Source: Bacteroides congonensis (GTDB lineage: Bacteria > Bacteroidota > Bacteroidia > Bacteroidales > Bacteroidaceae). Taken from it: DNA of 64,000 nucleotides. This document shows, in pieces, positions 44,046 to 52,933 of the stretch (its first letter is position 1; the number at the start of each line of letters is the position of its first letter). The translations under genes were made by a program, and so were the position numbers. The notes under the pieces are model-generated. The model had not been told where the DNA came from, did not search any database, and worked only from the letters and a program-made list of their open reading frames with translations. The stretch spans positions 620,001 to 684,000 of the forward strand of contig NZ_FQXY01000010.1 in NCBI RefSeq assembly GCF_900130125.1. The letters are read 5' to 3'.

Positions 44046-44959
44046 TCGGCATCGGAGAGACAATCCTCGATATCATCTTTCGAGGTGACCAGCCTTCCGC
44101 AGCCGTACCGGGAGGCTCTGTGTTCAACGGCATCGTATCCTTAGGACGGATGGGAGTAAACGTCGGTTTCATCAGCGAAACCGGCAATGACCGTGTAGGG
44201 AACATTATCCTGCAATTCATGCGTGAGAATAATATCCCGACGGATCATGTGAATGTATTCCCCGACGGTAAATCACCGGTATCTCTTGCTTTTCTCAACG
44301 AACAAAGTGATGCCGAATATATTTTCTACAAAGATTACCCCAAGCAACGCCTGGATGTCCTGTTTCCAAAATTGGAAGAGGATGATATTGTTATGGTAGG
44401 TTCATACTATGCCCTGAATCCGGTATTACGGGAAAAGATTCTCGAATTACTCGACCAGGCAAGGGAGAAAAAGGCCATTATCTATTATGATCCGAACTTC
44501 CGCTCTTCGCACAAGAATGAAGCAATGAAACTGGCACCGACTATCATCGAAAACCTGGAGTATGCGGACATTGTGCGCGGTTCTTTAGAAGATTTCCTTT
44601 ATATGTATGGTATGCAGGATGCCGACAAGATATACAAGGATAAAATCAAATTTTACTGTCCACGGTTTATCTGTACCGCAGGCGGAGAGAAAGTTTCGCT
44701 ACGCACCAACCTGGTCAACAAAGATTATCCGATAGAGCCGCTGGAAGCTGTCAGCACCATCGGAGCAGGTGACAATTTTAACGCAGGACTGATTTACGGA
44801 CTATTAAAATATGATGTCCGCTACCGCGACCTGGATAATCTGAGCGAAGAAGTATGGGATAAAATTATCCGGTGCGGAAAAGACTTCGCAGCCGAGGTTT
44901 GCCGTAGTTTCAGCAATTCAGTTTCGGTGGAGTTTGCAGAAAGGTACATGCCGATATAA
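44033..44959 (+). CDS. PfkB-family carbohydrate kinase
   Basis: 308 residues. Ribokinase fold with N-terminal GIGETILDIIFRG, substrate loop VPGGSVFNGIVSLGRMG, FISETGNDRVG, and the ATP/anion-hole motif STIGAGDNFNAGLIYGL with the catalytic Asp of GAGD. Phosphorylates a sugar or sugar phosphate hydroxyl; fructokinase-like by general feel, but the substrate cannot be told from sequence. Overlaps the SIS isomerase gene, so kinase and isomerase probably act in one short pathway. Confidence 0.92.
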   Translation: MRKVIGIGETILDIIFRGDQPSAAVPGGSVFNGIVSLGRMGVNVGFISETGNDRVGNIILQFMRENNIPTDHVNVFPDGKSPVSLAFLNEQSDAEYIFYKDYPKQRLDVLFPKLEEDDIVMVGSYYALNPVLREKILELLDQAREKKAIIYYDPNFRSSHKNEAMKLAPTIIENLEYADIVRGSLEDFLYMYGMQDADKIYKDKIKFYCPRFICTAGGEKVSLRTNLVNKDYPIEPLEAVSTIGAGDNFNAGLIYGLLKYDVRYRDLDNLSEEVWDKIIRCGKDFAAEVCRSFSNSVSVEFAERYMPI

Positions 44960-45009
44960 CAACTATCAGCACTGTGGAGAAATCGAAGCAATTGCAATAA
45001 AGTGATAAC

Positions 45010-45969
45010 TTAGTTACCTTCGATTTTTCCATTGACATATACCGCACTTTTCATCAACTGACCGTCAGGATTATACATCTTGAGTTGACCATTAAGTTCT
45101 CCATCGACATAGGTTGCCGTTGCAGCGACGGTCAATTCATCCCCTGTGGTGTAATAAGAGCAGAAATCCCCATCAAACCGGCCATTGTTTACGAATACGG
45201 TATACAGATTGGGGAAAAGATATTTATAAACAATTCCGGTCTTATCGAGTTGCCCCGTAAACGGTTTGCCTGTGGCAATCACACAAACCACCCCTGTCGA
45301 ATCAAAGCAAAGAGTATAGTTTTTAGAACTAACCAGTTTACCTTCGGCGTAGGTACGTTCATCGTCCACACTGCCGTCTTTACGATAGTATATCCAGTCT
45401 CCGTCCTGGATTCCGATGAGTTCTCCATTATCCCACTCACCACCTTTATATCCACCTTTTACCATCAGTTTGCCGTCAAGGTAGTATGATTCGCAAGGAC
45501 CTGACGGCACACCTCTTTCGTAAGTGTTGACAGACTTTACCGTTCCATCCGGATAGTATTCGGTAATTTTGCCGTGCTTATTCTCAGAACTCCTTTGTCC
45601 TATATAATATCCTTTTTCGCGAATTATGCCGTTTTCATAGCACCTTTTATAGGGACAGAGTAAATTGTCTGCTTGATTCTTCTTATGAGCTTCTATTGCC
45701 GGAATGGCAACACCACCCACTATCAATGCGAAAACACCTATCCACCATGCCCGCACACACCAATGAGCGAGTATGGTTGAAAGCACGAACCAGATAATGA
45801 ATGAAAACAGGCACCCGTAATAGAATGAAAAACCAGCCGCCATACCCCCACCGGCAGGATCCGTTGATTCGCTAAAATCCTTGAATGAGTTACTCCACGG
45901 AACGATAACATAAAACAACGCTGGATAAACAGCCGAAGTAATAATGAAAAACACTATTCTTTGAATCAT
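45010..45969 (-). CDS. Membrane protein with MORN-like (YwqK-type) repeats
   Basis: 319 residues. Three N-terminal transmembrane helices (about 3-25, 48-68, 73-92: FSFYYGCLFSFIIWFVLSTIL, WWIGVFALIVGGVAIPAI) and then a series of short beta-hairpin repeats of the YYPDGTVK / YYLDGKLMVKGGYK / YRKDGSVDDERTYAEGKL / MYNPDGQLMKSAVYVNGK type. These are the MORN-variant repeats of so-called YwqK-family proteins; no toxin partner is nearby, so an antitoxin role is not supported. Function unknown. Converges with the PfkB gene. Confidence 0.85.
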   Translation of the reverse strand: MIQRIVFFIITSAVYPALFYVIVPWSNSFKDFSESTDPAGGGMAAGFSFYYGCLFSFIIWFVLSTILAHWCVRAWWIGVFALIVGGVAIPAIEAHKKNQADNLLCPYKRCYENGIIREKGYYIGQRSSENKHGKITEYYPDGTVKSVNTYERGVPSGPCESYYLDGKLMVKGGYKGGEWDNGELIGIQDGDWIYYRKDGSVDDERTYAEGKLVSSKNYTLCFDSTGVVCVIATGKPFTGQLDKTGIVYKYLFPNLYTVFVNNGRFDGDFCSYYTTGDELTVAATATYVDGELNGQLKMYNPDGQLMKSAVYVNGKIEGN

Positions 45970-46002
45970 TTGTATGCGATTATCTTTTTAGCCAATATTT
46001 TG

Positions 46003-46010
46003 CAAATATA
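46003..46010 (-). promoter_or_regulatory. -7 element of the MORN-repeat gene
   Basis: Minus-strand TATATTTG, 34 bp upstream of the start at 45969. Confidence 0.5.
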
Positions 46011-46111
46011 TACACAATAACCGATTTATCCTAATCTCATAAGACCTATATGGCATGTCACAAACAAGGCTCCGCACGTAAATTACTATTAACTTTGGCT
46101 AATTATCGCAA

Positions 46112-46147
46112 AGGAATTACCATATCTTCCGGTAATTCCTATCTTTG
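46112..46147 (+). promoter_or_regulatory. Operator-like dyad overlapping the promoter of the phosphatase gene
   Basis: AGGAATTACC (46112-46121) and GGTAATTCCT (46131-46140) are perfect 10-bp arms 9 bp apart. The -7 element TATCTTTG occupies 46140-46147, touching the right arm, so a protein on the dyad would block or position polymerase. Transcription should begin near 46154, which rules out an ATG at 46153 and favours the start at 46177. A second TAACTTTG stands at 46090-46097. Confidence 0.6.
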
Positions 46148-46176
46148 CGTATATGATTCACTCAGACAAAGAAACT

Positions 46177-47238
46177 ATGTACAAGAACCTGTTAAGCTGG
46201 CTTACCATCCTGTTAGTGCTTCCATCCTGCTCCGGCACTCCACCAACCATAGTAGTGGTATGTGAAGAAAACAACGTGGGAAACTGCGTGATTAAATGGG
46301 AAACGGCACCAGTACTGAAAGGACAGGTACGAGTATATGCATCTACTTCCCCCGAGTTGATTCCCGAAGACTCTCCCGTAGCGATGAGCAAAATATCCAG
46401 CGGCAAGATGACCATCGTCACCGACGACCCGTCCCGACGCTATTATTATTTGATGGTGTTCGATAATAAATACAGGGTCAAGGTGGCTACCCGCAACATT
46501 AATATTCCCGGTATCCAGAATTTCCGTGATTTAGGCGGATATAAATCCGTCGATACAGGGAAATCAGTCAGTTGGGGAATGCTCTACCGCTCTGCACAGA
46601 TAGATAGCATTCCGCCCTGTTCGCGTCGGGAACTGAAGAATATGGGCATACGGACTATCATAGACTTACGTGCCGAAGAAGAGCGGCATAACTATCCGCA
46701 GCTACATGATGATGAGTTTAAGATTGTGCATATTCCCATCCCGACAGGAAATATGGATAAAATCCTGCAAGGGATTCAGGAAGAGAAAATAAAAAGCGAT
46801 ACCATATATCGCCTGGTGGAGCGGATGAATCGTGAATTAGTGATGAACTATCAGAAGGAATTCAAAGAATTATTCTCTGTTTTGCTCAATCGTGACTGCT
46901 ATCCGGCTGTGATTCACTGTACATCGGGGAAAGGGCGCACGGGAATCGTTTCTGCCTTGTTGCTTGCCGCCCTGGGTGTCAATGAAGACGTGATAATGTC
47001 GGACTACCGGCTGAGTAATGATTATTTCAATATTCCCAAGGCTTCAAAATATGCTTATCAACTACCGGCAAATTCGCAAGAAGCGATCACGACGATCTAT
47101 TCGGCTAAGGAAGATTTTCTGAATGCTGCAAAGGAACAGATTGAGTCAGAGTATGGAAGCGTACAAGACTACCTGAAGAAAGGGATAGGACTTTCTGCCG
47201 AAGAAATAGAAGAGTTACGCAGTATCCTGCTGGAATAA
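46177..47238 (+). CDS. Tyrosine/phosphoinositide-type phosphatase lipoprotein (Y_phosphatase3 family)
   Basis: 353 residues from the ATG at 46177. Lipobox LVLPSC makes it a lipoprotein. An Ig-like segment (about 25-110) precedes the phosphatase domain (about 113-345): IQNFRDLGGYKS, MLYRSAQ, IRTIIDLRAEEE, and the CX5R active site VIHCTSGKGRTGIVSALLL with catalytic Cys and Arg. It dephosphorylates phosphotyrosine or phosphorylated small molecules outside the cytoplasm. Own promoter with an overlapping dyad, and a new promoter follows before the helicase gene, so it is monocistronic. Confidence 0.9.
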   Translation: MYKNLLSWLTILLVLPSCSGTPPTIVVVCEENNVGNCVIKWETAPVLKGQVRVYASTSPELIPEDSPVAMSKISSGKMTIVTDDPSRRYYYLMVFDNKYRVKVATRNINIPGIQNFRDLGGYKSVDTGKSVSWGMLYRSAQIDSIPPCSRRELKNMGIRTIIDLRAEEERHNYPQLHDDEFKIVHIPIPTGNMDKILQGIQEEKIKSDTIYRLVERMNRELVMNYQKEFKELFSVLLNRDCYPAVIHCTSGKGRTGIVSALLLAALGVNEDVIMSDYRLSNDYFNIPKASKYAYQLPANSQEAITTIYSAKEDFLNAAKEQIESEYGSVQDYLKKGIGLSAEEIEELRSILLE

Positions 47239-47274
47239 ATGGCAAATCGTAATTAATAATTCGTAATTATTCTC

Positions 47275-47282
47275 TATCTTTG
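47275..47282 (+). promoter_or_regulatory. -7 element of the DEAD-box helicase gene
   Basis: TATCTTTG (TAnnTTTG), 30 bp upstream of the ATG at 47313, in an AT-rich stretch with two copies of TCGTAATTA. Confidence 0.6.
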
Positions 47283-47312
47283 TGCCCGAAATAAAAGATA
47301 TACAGAGATTTA

Positions 47313-49238
47313 ATGAAGACATTTGAAGAGCTTGGCGTTTCTCCGGAGATACGTAGAGCAATTGAAGAAATGGGATACGAGAATCCCATGCCGGTACAAG
47401 AGGAAGTGATTCCGTACCTTTTAGGAGAAAATAATGATGTAGTAGCTCTTGCACAGACAGGAACAGGTAAAACAGCCGCATTCGGACTGCCCCTGCTCCA
47501 ACAGATTGACGTAAAAAATCGAATTCCGCAATCGCTTATCCTCTGCCCTACCCGTGAGCTTTGTCTCCAGATAGCGGGAGATTTGAACGATTATTCCAAA
47601 TACATTGACGGACTGAAGGTGCTGCCTGTATATGGTGGTTCTTCTATTGACAGCCAGATACGCAGCCTGAAACGGGGTGTACATATCATCGTTGCCACTC
47701 CCGGACGTTTGCTGGACTTGATGGAACGCAAAACCGTATCCTTATCTACCATCCGCAACGTAGTGATGGACGAAGCAGACGAAATGCTGAACATGGGATT
47801 TACGGACAGCATCAACGCTATCCTGGCTGATGTGCCGCAGGAACGTAATACATTGCTTTTCTCGGCTACTATGAGCCCGGAGATTGCGCGTATTTCAAAG
47901 AATTACCTGCGCAATGCCAAAGAAATCACTATCGGCCGTAAGAACGAAAGTACCAACAACGTAAAACACGTTGTCTACACCGTACAGGCTAAAGATAAAT
48001 ACGAGGCGCTAAAACGTATCGTAGATTACTACCCGCAAATATACGGTATCATTTTCTGCCGTACCCGTAAGGAAACTCAAGAAATCGCCGACAAATTAAT
48101 GCAGGAAGGCTACAATGCTGACTCGCTGCATGGCGAACTTTCACAAGCGCAGCGGGACGCTGTTATGCAAAAGTTCCGTATCCGTAATCTGCAACTGCTC
48201 GTTGCTACGGACGTAGCTGCCCGCGGTCTGGACGTGGACGATTTGACTCACGTTATCAATTACGGCTTGCCTGATGATACGGAAAGCTACACTCACCGTA
48301 GCGGACGTACGGGACGTGCCGGAAAGACCGGTACTTCTATTGCTATCATCAATCTCCGCGAAAGAGGTAAGTTAAGAGAAATAGAACGAATCATCGGCAA
48401 GAAATTCATTGCCGGAGAGATGCCGACTGCGGCAGGCATTTGCCAGAAGCAGTTGATTAAGGTTATTGATGACCTTGAAAAAGTAAAAGTAAACGAAGAA
48501 GAAATCGCGGACTTCATGCCGGAAATCTATCGTAAACTGGAATGGTTGAGTAAGGAAGACCTGATAAAACGAATGGTTTCGCACGAATTCAACCGTTTCG
48601 CAGAGTATTACCGTCACCGCCCGGAAATAGAACAACCGACAAGTGAAAGCCGCGGTGAACGTGCCGGAAGAGGTGACCGCAAAGAGGGTGGCTTCGAAAA
48701 GAGAAGCCGGAAAGCTGCTCCGGGCTTCAACCGTTTATTTATCAATTTAGGTAAAACGGACAGTTTCTTCCCAAGTGACCTTATCGGTTTGCTGAATAAT
48801 AACACACGCGGACGCATCGAGTTGGGACGCATTGACTTAATGCAGAACTTCTCTTTCTTCGAAGTGCCTGAAAAAGAAGCAATCAATGTAGTGAAAGCCC
48901 TAAGCCGTGCGAAATGGAACGGACGCAAAGTTGTTGTGGAAATATCCAGCGAGGAAGGCGGAAAAGGACGCGAAAACGGTTCAGGAGAACGCAAAGACGG
49001 TAAGCGATTCGGTAAAGGAGAAGAACGTGCGCCACGCTATGAGAATAAAGACAGAAAATCTAAGGATGCGTCTGCCAAAGGTTCAAAACCCGGAAAGAAA
49101 GAAAAACCGAGCCGTGCGGAACGAGGATATTCGGATGCCCGCGGACCGAAAAAGAAAGATGACTGGCAGGAGTTCTTCAAAGATAAGGAACCTGACTTCA
49201 GCGAAGAAGGATGGGCACGCAGAAAACCGAAGAAGTAA
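47313..49238 (+). CDS. DEAD-box ATP-dependent RNA helicase with DbpA-type RNA-binding domain
   Basis: 641 residues. Q motif (about 3-28), Walker A AQTGTGKT (about 47-54), PTRELCLQ, VATPGRLLD, Walker B MDEADEML, SAT (FSATMSPEI), then the second RecA domain with IIFCRTRKETQEIA, ATDVAARGLDVD and HRSGRTGRAG. A DbpA-like RNA-recognition domain lies at about 475-550 (FNRLFINLGKTDSFFPSDLI), followed by a basic, disordered Lys/Arg/Gly-rich tail. Unwinds structured RNA in ribosome assembly, mRNA turnover or cold growth; resembles CsdA/DeaD. Complete and monocistronic. Confidence 0.95.
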   Translation: MKTFEELGVSPEIRRAIEEMGYENPMPVQEEVIPYLLGENNDVVALAQTGTGKTAAFGLPLLQQIDVKNRIPQSLILCPTRELCLQIAGDLNDYSKYIDGLKVLPVYGGSSIDSQIRSLKRGVHIIVATPGRLLDLMERKTVSLSTIRNVVMDEADEMLNMGFTDSINAILADVPQERNTLLFSATMSPEIARISKNYLRNAKEITIGRKNESTNNVKHVVYTVQAKDKYEALKRIVDYYPQIYGIIFCRTRKETQEIADKLMQEGYNADSLHGELSQAQRDAVMQKFRIRNLQLLVATDVAARGLDVDDLTHVINYGLPDDTESYTHRSGRTGRAGKTGTSIAIINLRERGKLREIERIIGKKFIAGEMPTAAGICQKQLIKVIDDLEKVKVNEEEIADFMPEIYRKLEWLSKEDLIKRMVSHEFNRFAEYYRHRPEIEQPTSESRGERAGRGDRKEGGFEKRSRKAAPGFNRLFINLGKTDSFFPSDLIGLLNNNTRGRIELGRIDLMQNFSFFEVPEKEAINVVKALSRAKWNGRKVVVEISSEEGGKGRENGSGERKDGKRFGKGEERAPRYENKDRKSKDASAKGSKPGKKEKPSRAERGYSDARGPKKKDDWQEFFKDKEPDFSEEGWARRKPKK

Positions 49239-49298
49239 GATTCTAACTAATATATCTCCCGGAATGATTTCCATTCAGCCCGGGGATTACCAAAGTTT

Positions 49299-49340
49299 AG
49301 CCCAGGGCTCACATGAGATGAACCCTGGGCTTATTTTTAT
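49299..49340 (+). terminator. Intrinsic terminator of the helicase gene
   Basis: Stem AGCCCAGGGCTCA (49299-49311) / TGAACCCTGGGCT (49319-49331), 12 of 13 paired, followed by TATTTTTAT. Related GCCCGGGG-type arms occur on both sides (49277-49284, 49333-49340, 49365-49373). Confidence 0.85.
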
Positions 49341-49414
49341 TAGCCCGGGGCATACGGTCGTTCTCCCCTGGGCATAATTCCAGTAAATGCATATGTAAGA
49401 CTACATGAGCTATC

Positions 49415-51556
49415 TTATCGGGCTATTTTCAATTCTTGTACAAGATTTCCCGCCTTTCCGTATTTCTCCATAATGAAAAGCATATACCGGACATCCACTC
49501 CGATACAACGTTGCAAATCGGGTTCAAAAACAATATCACTGCTCATGGCTTCCCAGTTTCCATCGAAAGCCAGGCCAAGCAATTCTCCTTTGCTGTTAAA
49601 CATGGCACTGCCGGAGTTTCCGCCTGTAATATCATTATTAGAGATGAAGCAAACGCTCATATCGCCTTGTTCATTGGCATATCTGCCGAAGTCACCGGAA
49701 GAAAGCAGGTTCAGCAACTCCGGTTGGACGGCAAAGTCAATATCACCGGCATGCTCTTTCACCTTTTCGAATATGCCTTTTACAGTCGTATAATAGTCAT
49801 AGGTAGCTCCGTCAAAAGGTGAGTAGCCATCCACTGTTCCAAAACTCAAACGCATGGTAGAATTGGCGTCGGGATAGAAATTACGGTCGGCATACATGCG
49901 ACGCATGGCGGCATTGAACAGCCGCTCGCCTTGTTCTATCTGCTCGGAAGCTTCGGAGATACTTTGGTTCATCTCGTAGTATTTCACAATCAGGTCGAGA
50001 CTCAAGGAAACGGCAGGGTCTTCAATCAGATTATAAGTCGTATCCCGTTCCAGGAAACGTTTCAAGCCTTTTGGAGAAGTTATTTGAGACGTTGCGTATA
50101 AAGAATCGACATAAGTTTGAATATTCCCGTTGTAAAGCGTATCTATCCTCTGATACATGGCGGGGAGATATTTCTTGTCGACTTTCTCCTGATACTCCTT
50201 GAGCATGGCAGCAAAGACCTCTTTATCAATGGAAAGGTCAAGATTATCATACTTTGCCAATAGTTTCTTCATGCGGCTTACTACCTGTTTTTCTTCTGCC
50301 TCAAAGTCGAAGTTCAGGATTTCAAGGGCAAGCTGAACCAATTCAGGGCCATTAATAAACGCCTCGCCGAAATAAGCCAAAGCGTGGTTTGTCTCGCGGC
50401 GATTGCTATAATCCAATTCCAAAGAAGAGAATAAACGAAGGAGTTTTTCCCGTTCTGACGGGTGCGATTGAATCCATTCACGGAGTGCAGCCTCAGCAAT
50501 ACGTTTCTTTTCCAAGACTTTCAGATGTCTGATGGCTTTATTCGTTCCGATGCTATTCTTCCAGTAATTGGAGCTTTCATCATATTTTGAGGCATATTTG
50601 ATACGGATATCCGGACGGCGATCCATTTCTCGCTTCCAAACAGCCTGTTTCACTCCACGCACGTCAATCATGGCCTGATTGATGCCATTCATCATTTCCT
50701 CAATGCCATACGAGGAAAGATAACGCTCCGTGCTTCCCGGATAACCAAGCGTCATGCAGAACGAGCCTTCCTTATATCCATCCAAAGAGATGGGAGCTAC
50801 ATATTCAGGGTGATATGGGACATTCTCAGGAGAATAATCCGCCGGACCGTTCTTGCTATTAGCATAGATACGAAATACGCTAAAATCACCGGTATGACGC
50901 GGCCACATCCAGTTATCCGTATCCCATCCGAATTTTCCGACCGAAGAAGGGGGAGCAAATACCAGACGGACATCATTATAATCCCTGTAAACAGAAAGCC
51001 AGAATTCATTTCCTGCGTAATAAGCATCTACTATCCCGGTCAATGTGGAGTCCTTTTCCGAAATCTCCATGCCGATTACATTCATGACAGAATCGACAGC
51101 TACCCGGCGTTCTGATTCCGTTTTAGCATGTTTGGCAGCGGACAATACCCGTTTGGTCACATTCTCCGTACGAAGCAGGAAACGAACATACAACTCCGGA
51201 TTCGGCAGTTCTTCTTCAAGACTACGTGCCACAAAACCATCTTTCAGATAGTCGTGCTCCACTGAAGAATGTTGCTGGATACTGCTGAATCCGCAATGAT
51301 GGTTGGTAAACACTAAGCCGTCTTCGGAAACAACGACTCCCGAACAAAAGCCGCCAAAGCTGACAACGGCATCTGCAAGACATGGTTTCTTCGGGTCATA
51401 TAGTTTCTTTACAGGCATCTGCAAGCCAAGTTGTTTCATCACTTGTTCTGTCTGCTTGTTCTTATTGAGATTTCCCAACAACCACATTCCCTCGTCGGCA
51501 AAAGCTTTCGAGAGACAGATAGAGAGAAGTACGATGGCGGTTAGTCTGAATTTCAT
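49415..51556 (-). CDS. S46-family dipeptidyl-peptidase, DPP7-like
   Basis: 713 residues, normal S46 length, with signal peptide ending SKAFA and the family's conserved DEGMWLLGNL start. Catalytic triad visible: His in FTNHHCG, Asp in HTGDFSVFRIY, Ser in ITGGNSGSAMFN. After the Ser, GLAFDGNWEAMSSD has Gly-Asn where DPP11 enzymes carry an Arg, so specificity should be DPP7-type (hydrophobic P1) and not acidic. It releases dipeptides from peptides in the periplasm for amino-acid nutrition. Same strand and 19 bp downstream of the DUF389 gene. Confidence 0.93.
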   Translation of the reverse strand: MKFRLTAIVLLSICLSKAFADEGMWLLGNLNKNKQTEQVMKQLGLQMPVKKLYDPKKPCLADAVVSFGGFCSGVVVSEDGLVFTNHHCGFSSIQQHSSVEHDYLKDGFVARSLEEELPNPELYVRFLLRTENVTKRVLSAAKHAKTESERRVAVDSVMNVIGMEISEKDSTLTGIVDAYYAGNEFWLSVYRDYNDVRLVFAPPSSVGKFGWDTDNWMWPRHTGDFSVFRIYANSKNGPADYSPENVPYHPEYVAPISLDGYKEGSFCMTLGYPGSTERYLSSYGIEEMMNGINQAMIDVRGVKQAVWKREMDRRPDIRIKYASKYDESSNYWKNSIGTNKAIRHLKVLEKKRIAEAALREWIQSHPSEREKLLRLFSSLELDYSNRRETNHALAYFGEAFINGPELVQLALEILNFDFEAEEKQVVSRMKKLLAKYDNLDLSIDKEVFAAMLKEYQEKVDKKYLPAMYQRIDTLYNGNIQTYVDSLYATSQITSPKGLKRFLERDTTYNLIEDPAVSLSLDLIVKYYEMNQSISEASEQIEQGERLFNAAMRRMYADRNFYPDANSTMRLSFGTVDGYSPFDGATYDYYTTVKGIFEKVKEHAGDIDFAVQPELLNLLSSGDFGRYANEQGDMSVCFISNNDITGGNSGSAMFNSKGELLGLAFDGNWEAMSSDIVFEPDLQRCIGVDVRYMLFIMEKYGKAGNLVQELKIAR

Positions 51557-51575
51557 GTTCTTATTTTTAGATTCA

Positions 51576-52931
51576 TTATTCTGTAATCAGTCGCAACTGC
51601 TTGGCTCCTACACGGGCTTTCAGCCATTCGCTGATTTTTTGTTTTTCTGTTGTGGACGGATGTTTGGTAAATTTCAGAACAGCCAGTGTCACTGTATCTG
51701 CTTTCATCGAATCTACCCGCACTTCGAGCGAATGAGCGATAGAAAGTGTAGTGACAGTAGGATAAAGCACCTTCAATTCGGGCACTAACGTACGGCTCAT
51801 CGCATCGTACGTCCTGTATTGTTCGAGCGTTGTCTCCAGTTGGGATATCTTTACTTTCTGCTCTTGGAGACGCTGTTCGCTGTTCTTGTAGAAATCTTCC
51901 ATCACCATAGCACGGATAGAAGAGACATCCACCGCTTCGTTATTCATACCCTGCAATACAATAAGCTTGGTATCTTCGAGCTTATACTCTTTCAACTTGC
52001 TACGAGCTATGGAAATGGAAGCATCCGGCACTTCAGACCCAATCAGAACAACACGAAGTTCCTTATGTTCATAACTGATCTTCTTGTCAAGTACCTGTGT
52101 ATTCTCAAATCCTAATTGTTCAGAAATAAACCGATTGGCAGCAGCTTCGTAGAAGGTACTTTTAATGATACCGAACGTCAGATAGACAGCCGGGCACATC
52201 GTCAGAATCACAATCAGGATGATATATTTACGTACTGTCTTCTCACGGGTCTTATCTACAAACTCTTTCCGTTGGAAGTGCATCACGCGAACTCCGAGGA
52301 AGGTAGCCAGACTGATGAATACAGAGTTGATAAAATACAGATAGAAAGCTCCGAGAAAATAGATCAGATTACCTGACGCTAATCCGTATCCCGCCGTACA
52401 AAGCGGCGGCATCAATGCGGTAGCGATGGCAACGCCCGGAATCACGTTCCCTTTTTCTTTAGTAGAAAGGGCTACTACACCCGCCAAACCACCGAATAAT
52501 GCGATGAATACGTCATAAATAGTAGGCGATGTGCGTGCCAGCAATTCTGATTGTGAACCGGCAATAGGGGCAAGAAGAAAGAAAATGGTTGCTGTCGTCA
52601 CACTGAAAGCTGTCGTAATAAGAAAACTCTTCAAAGAGCGTTTCATCAGTTCGAAGTCATTCAGCCCGACAGATAACCCCACACCCATGATAGGCCCCAT
52701 CAATGGAGAGATCAACATGGCACCAATAATGACAGCGGTAGAGTTCACGTTCAATCCAAGTGATGCCATAAAGATGGCGAAGATAAGAATCCATAAGTTG
52801 GCACCTTTGAATTCTACTCCTTTACGGATGGAATCGACTGTTGCCAATTCGTTATCCTTATCCTTTTTCAAGTCCAGATATTCGTTCAAAAAGGACTTGA
52901 TGGCAAATTTATTACGCTCATCTGTCTTCAT
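51576..52931 (-). CDS. DUF389-family membrane protein
   Basis: 451 residues. A soluble N-terminal stretch (1-40), then at least five transmembrane helices (about 47-250) with the family's conserved NSTAVIIGAMLISPLMGPIMGVGLS and GVAIATALMPPLCTAGYGLA, and a cytoplasmic or periplasmic C-terminal half with a coiled coil (about 345-370). Family function is not established. It starts 2 bp after the flippase stop, so the two are co-transcribed. Confidence 0.9.
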   Translation of the reverse strand: MKTDERNKFAIKSFLNEYLDLKKDKDNELATVDSIRKGVEFKGANLWILIFAIFMASLGLNVNSTAVIIGAMLISPLMGPIMGVGLSVGLNDFELMKRSLKSFLITTAFSVTTATIFFLLAPIAGSQSELLARTSPTIYDVFIALFGGLAGVVALSTKEKGNVIPGVAIATALMPPLCTAGYGLASGNLIYFLGAFYLYFINSVFISLATFLGVRVMHFQRKEFVDKTREKTVRKYIILIVILTMCPAVYLTFGIIKSTFYEAAANRFISEQLGFENTQVLDKKISYEHKELRVVLIGSEVPDASISIARSKLKEYKLEDTKLIVLQGMNNEAVDVSSIRAMVMEDFYKNSEQRLQEQKVKISQLETTLEQYRTYDAMSRTLVPELKVLYPTVTTLSIAHSLEVRVDSMKADTVTLAVLKFTKHPSTTEKQKISEWLKARVGAKQLRLITE

Positions 52932-52933
52932 GT

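Noticed and set aside
44980-45026. Terminator hairpin AAATCGAAG/CTTCGATTT between the PfkB and MORN genes
   Set aside because: The loop is 29 bases and the right arm is coding sequence of the MORN gene; it may help termination, but the evidence is weak.
45010-45969. Antitoxin of a toxin-antitoxin pair, as YwqK-like repeat proteins are sometimes labelled
   Set aside because: There is no adjacent toxin-like gene, and the three transmembrane helices fit a membrane protein of unknown role better.
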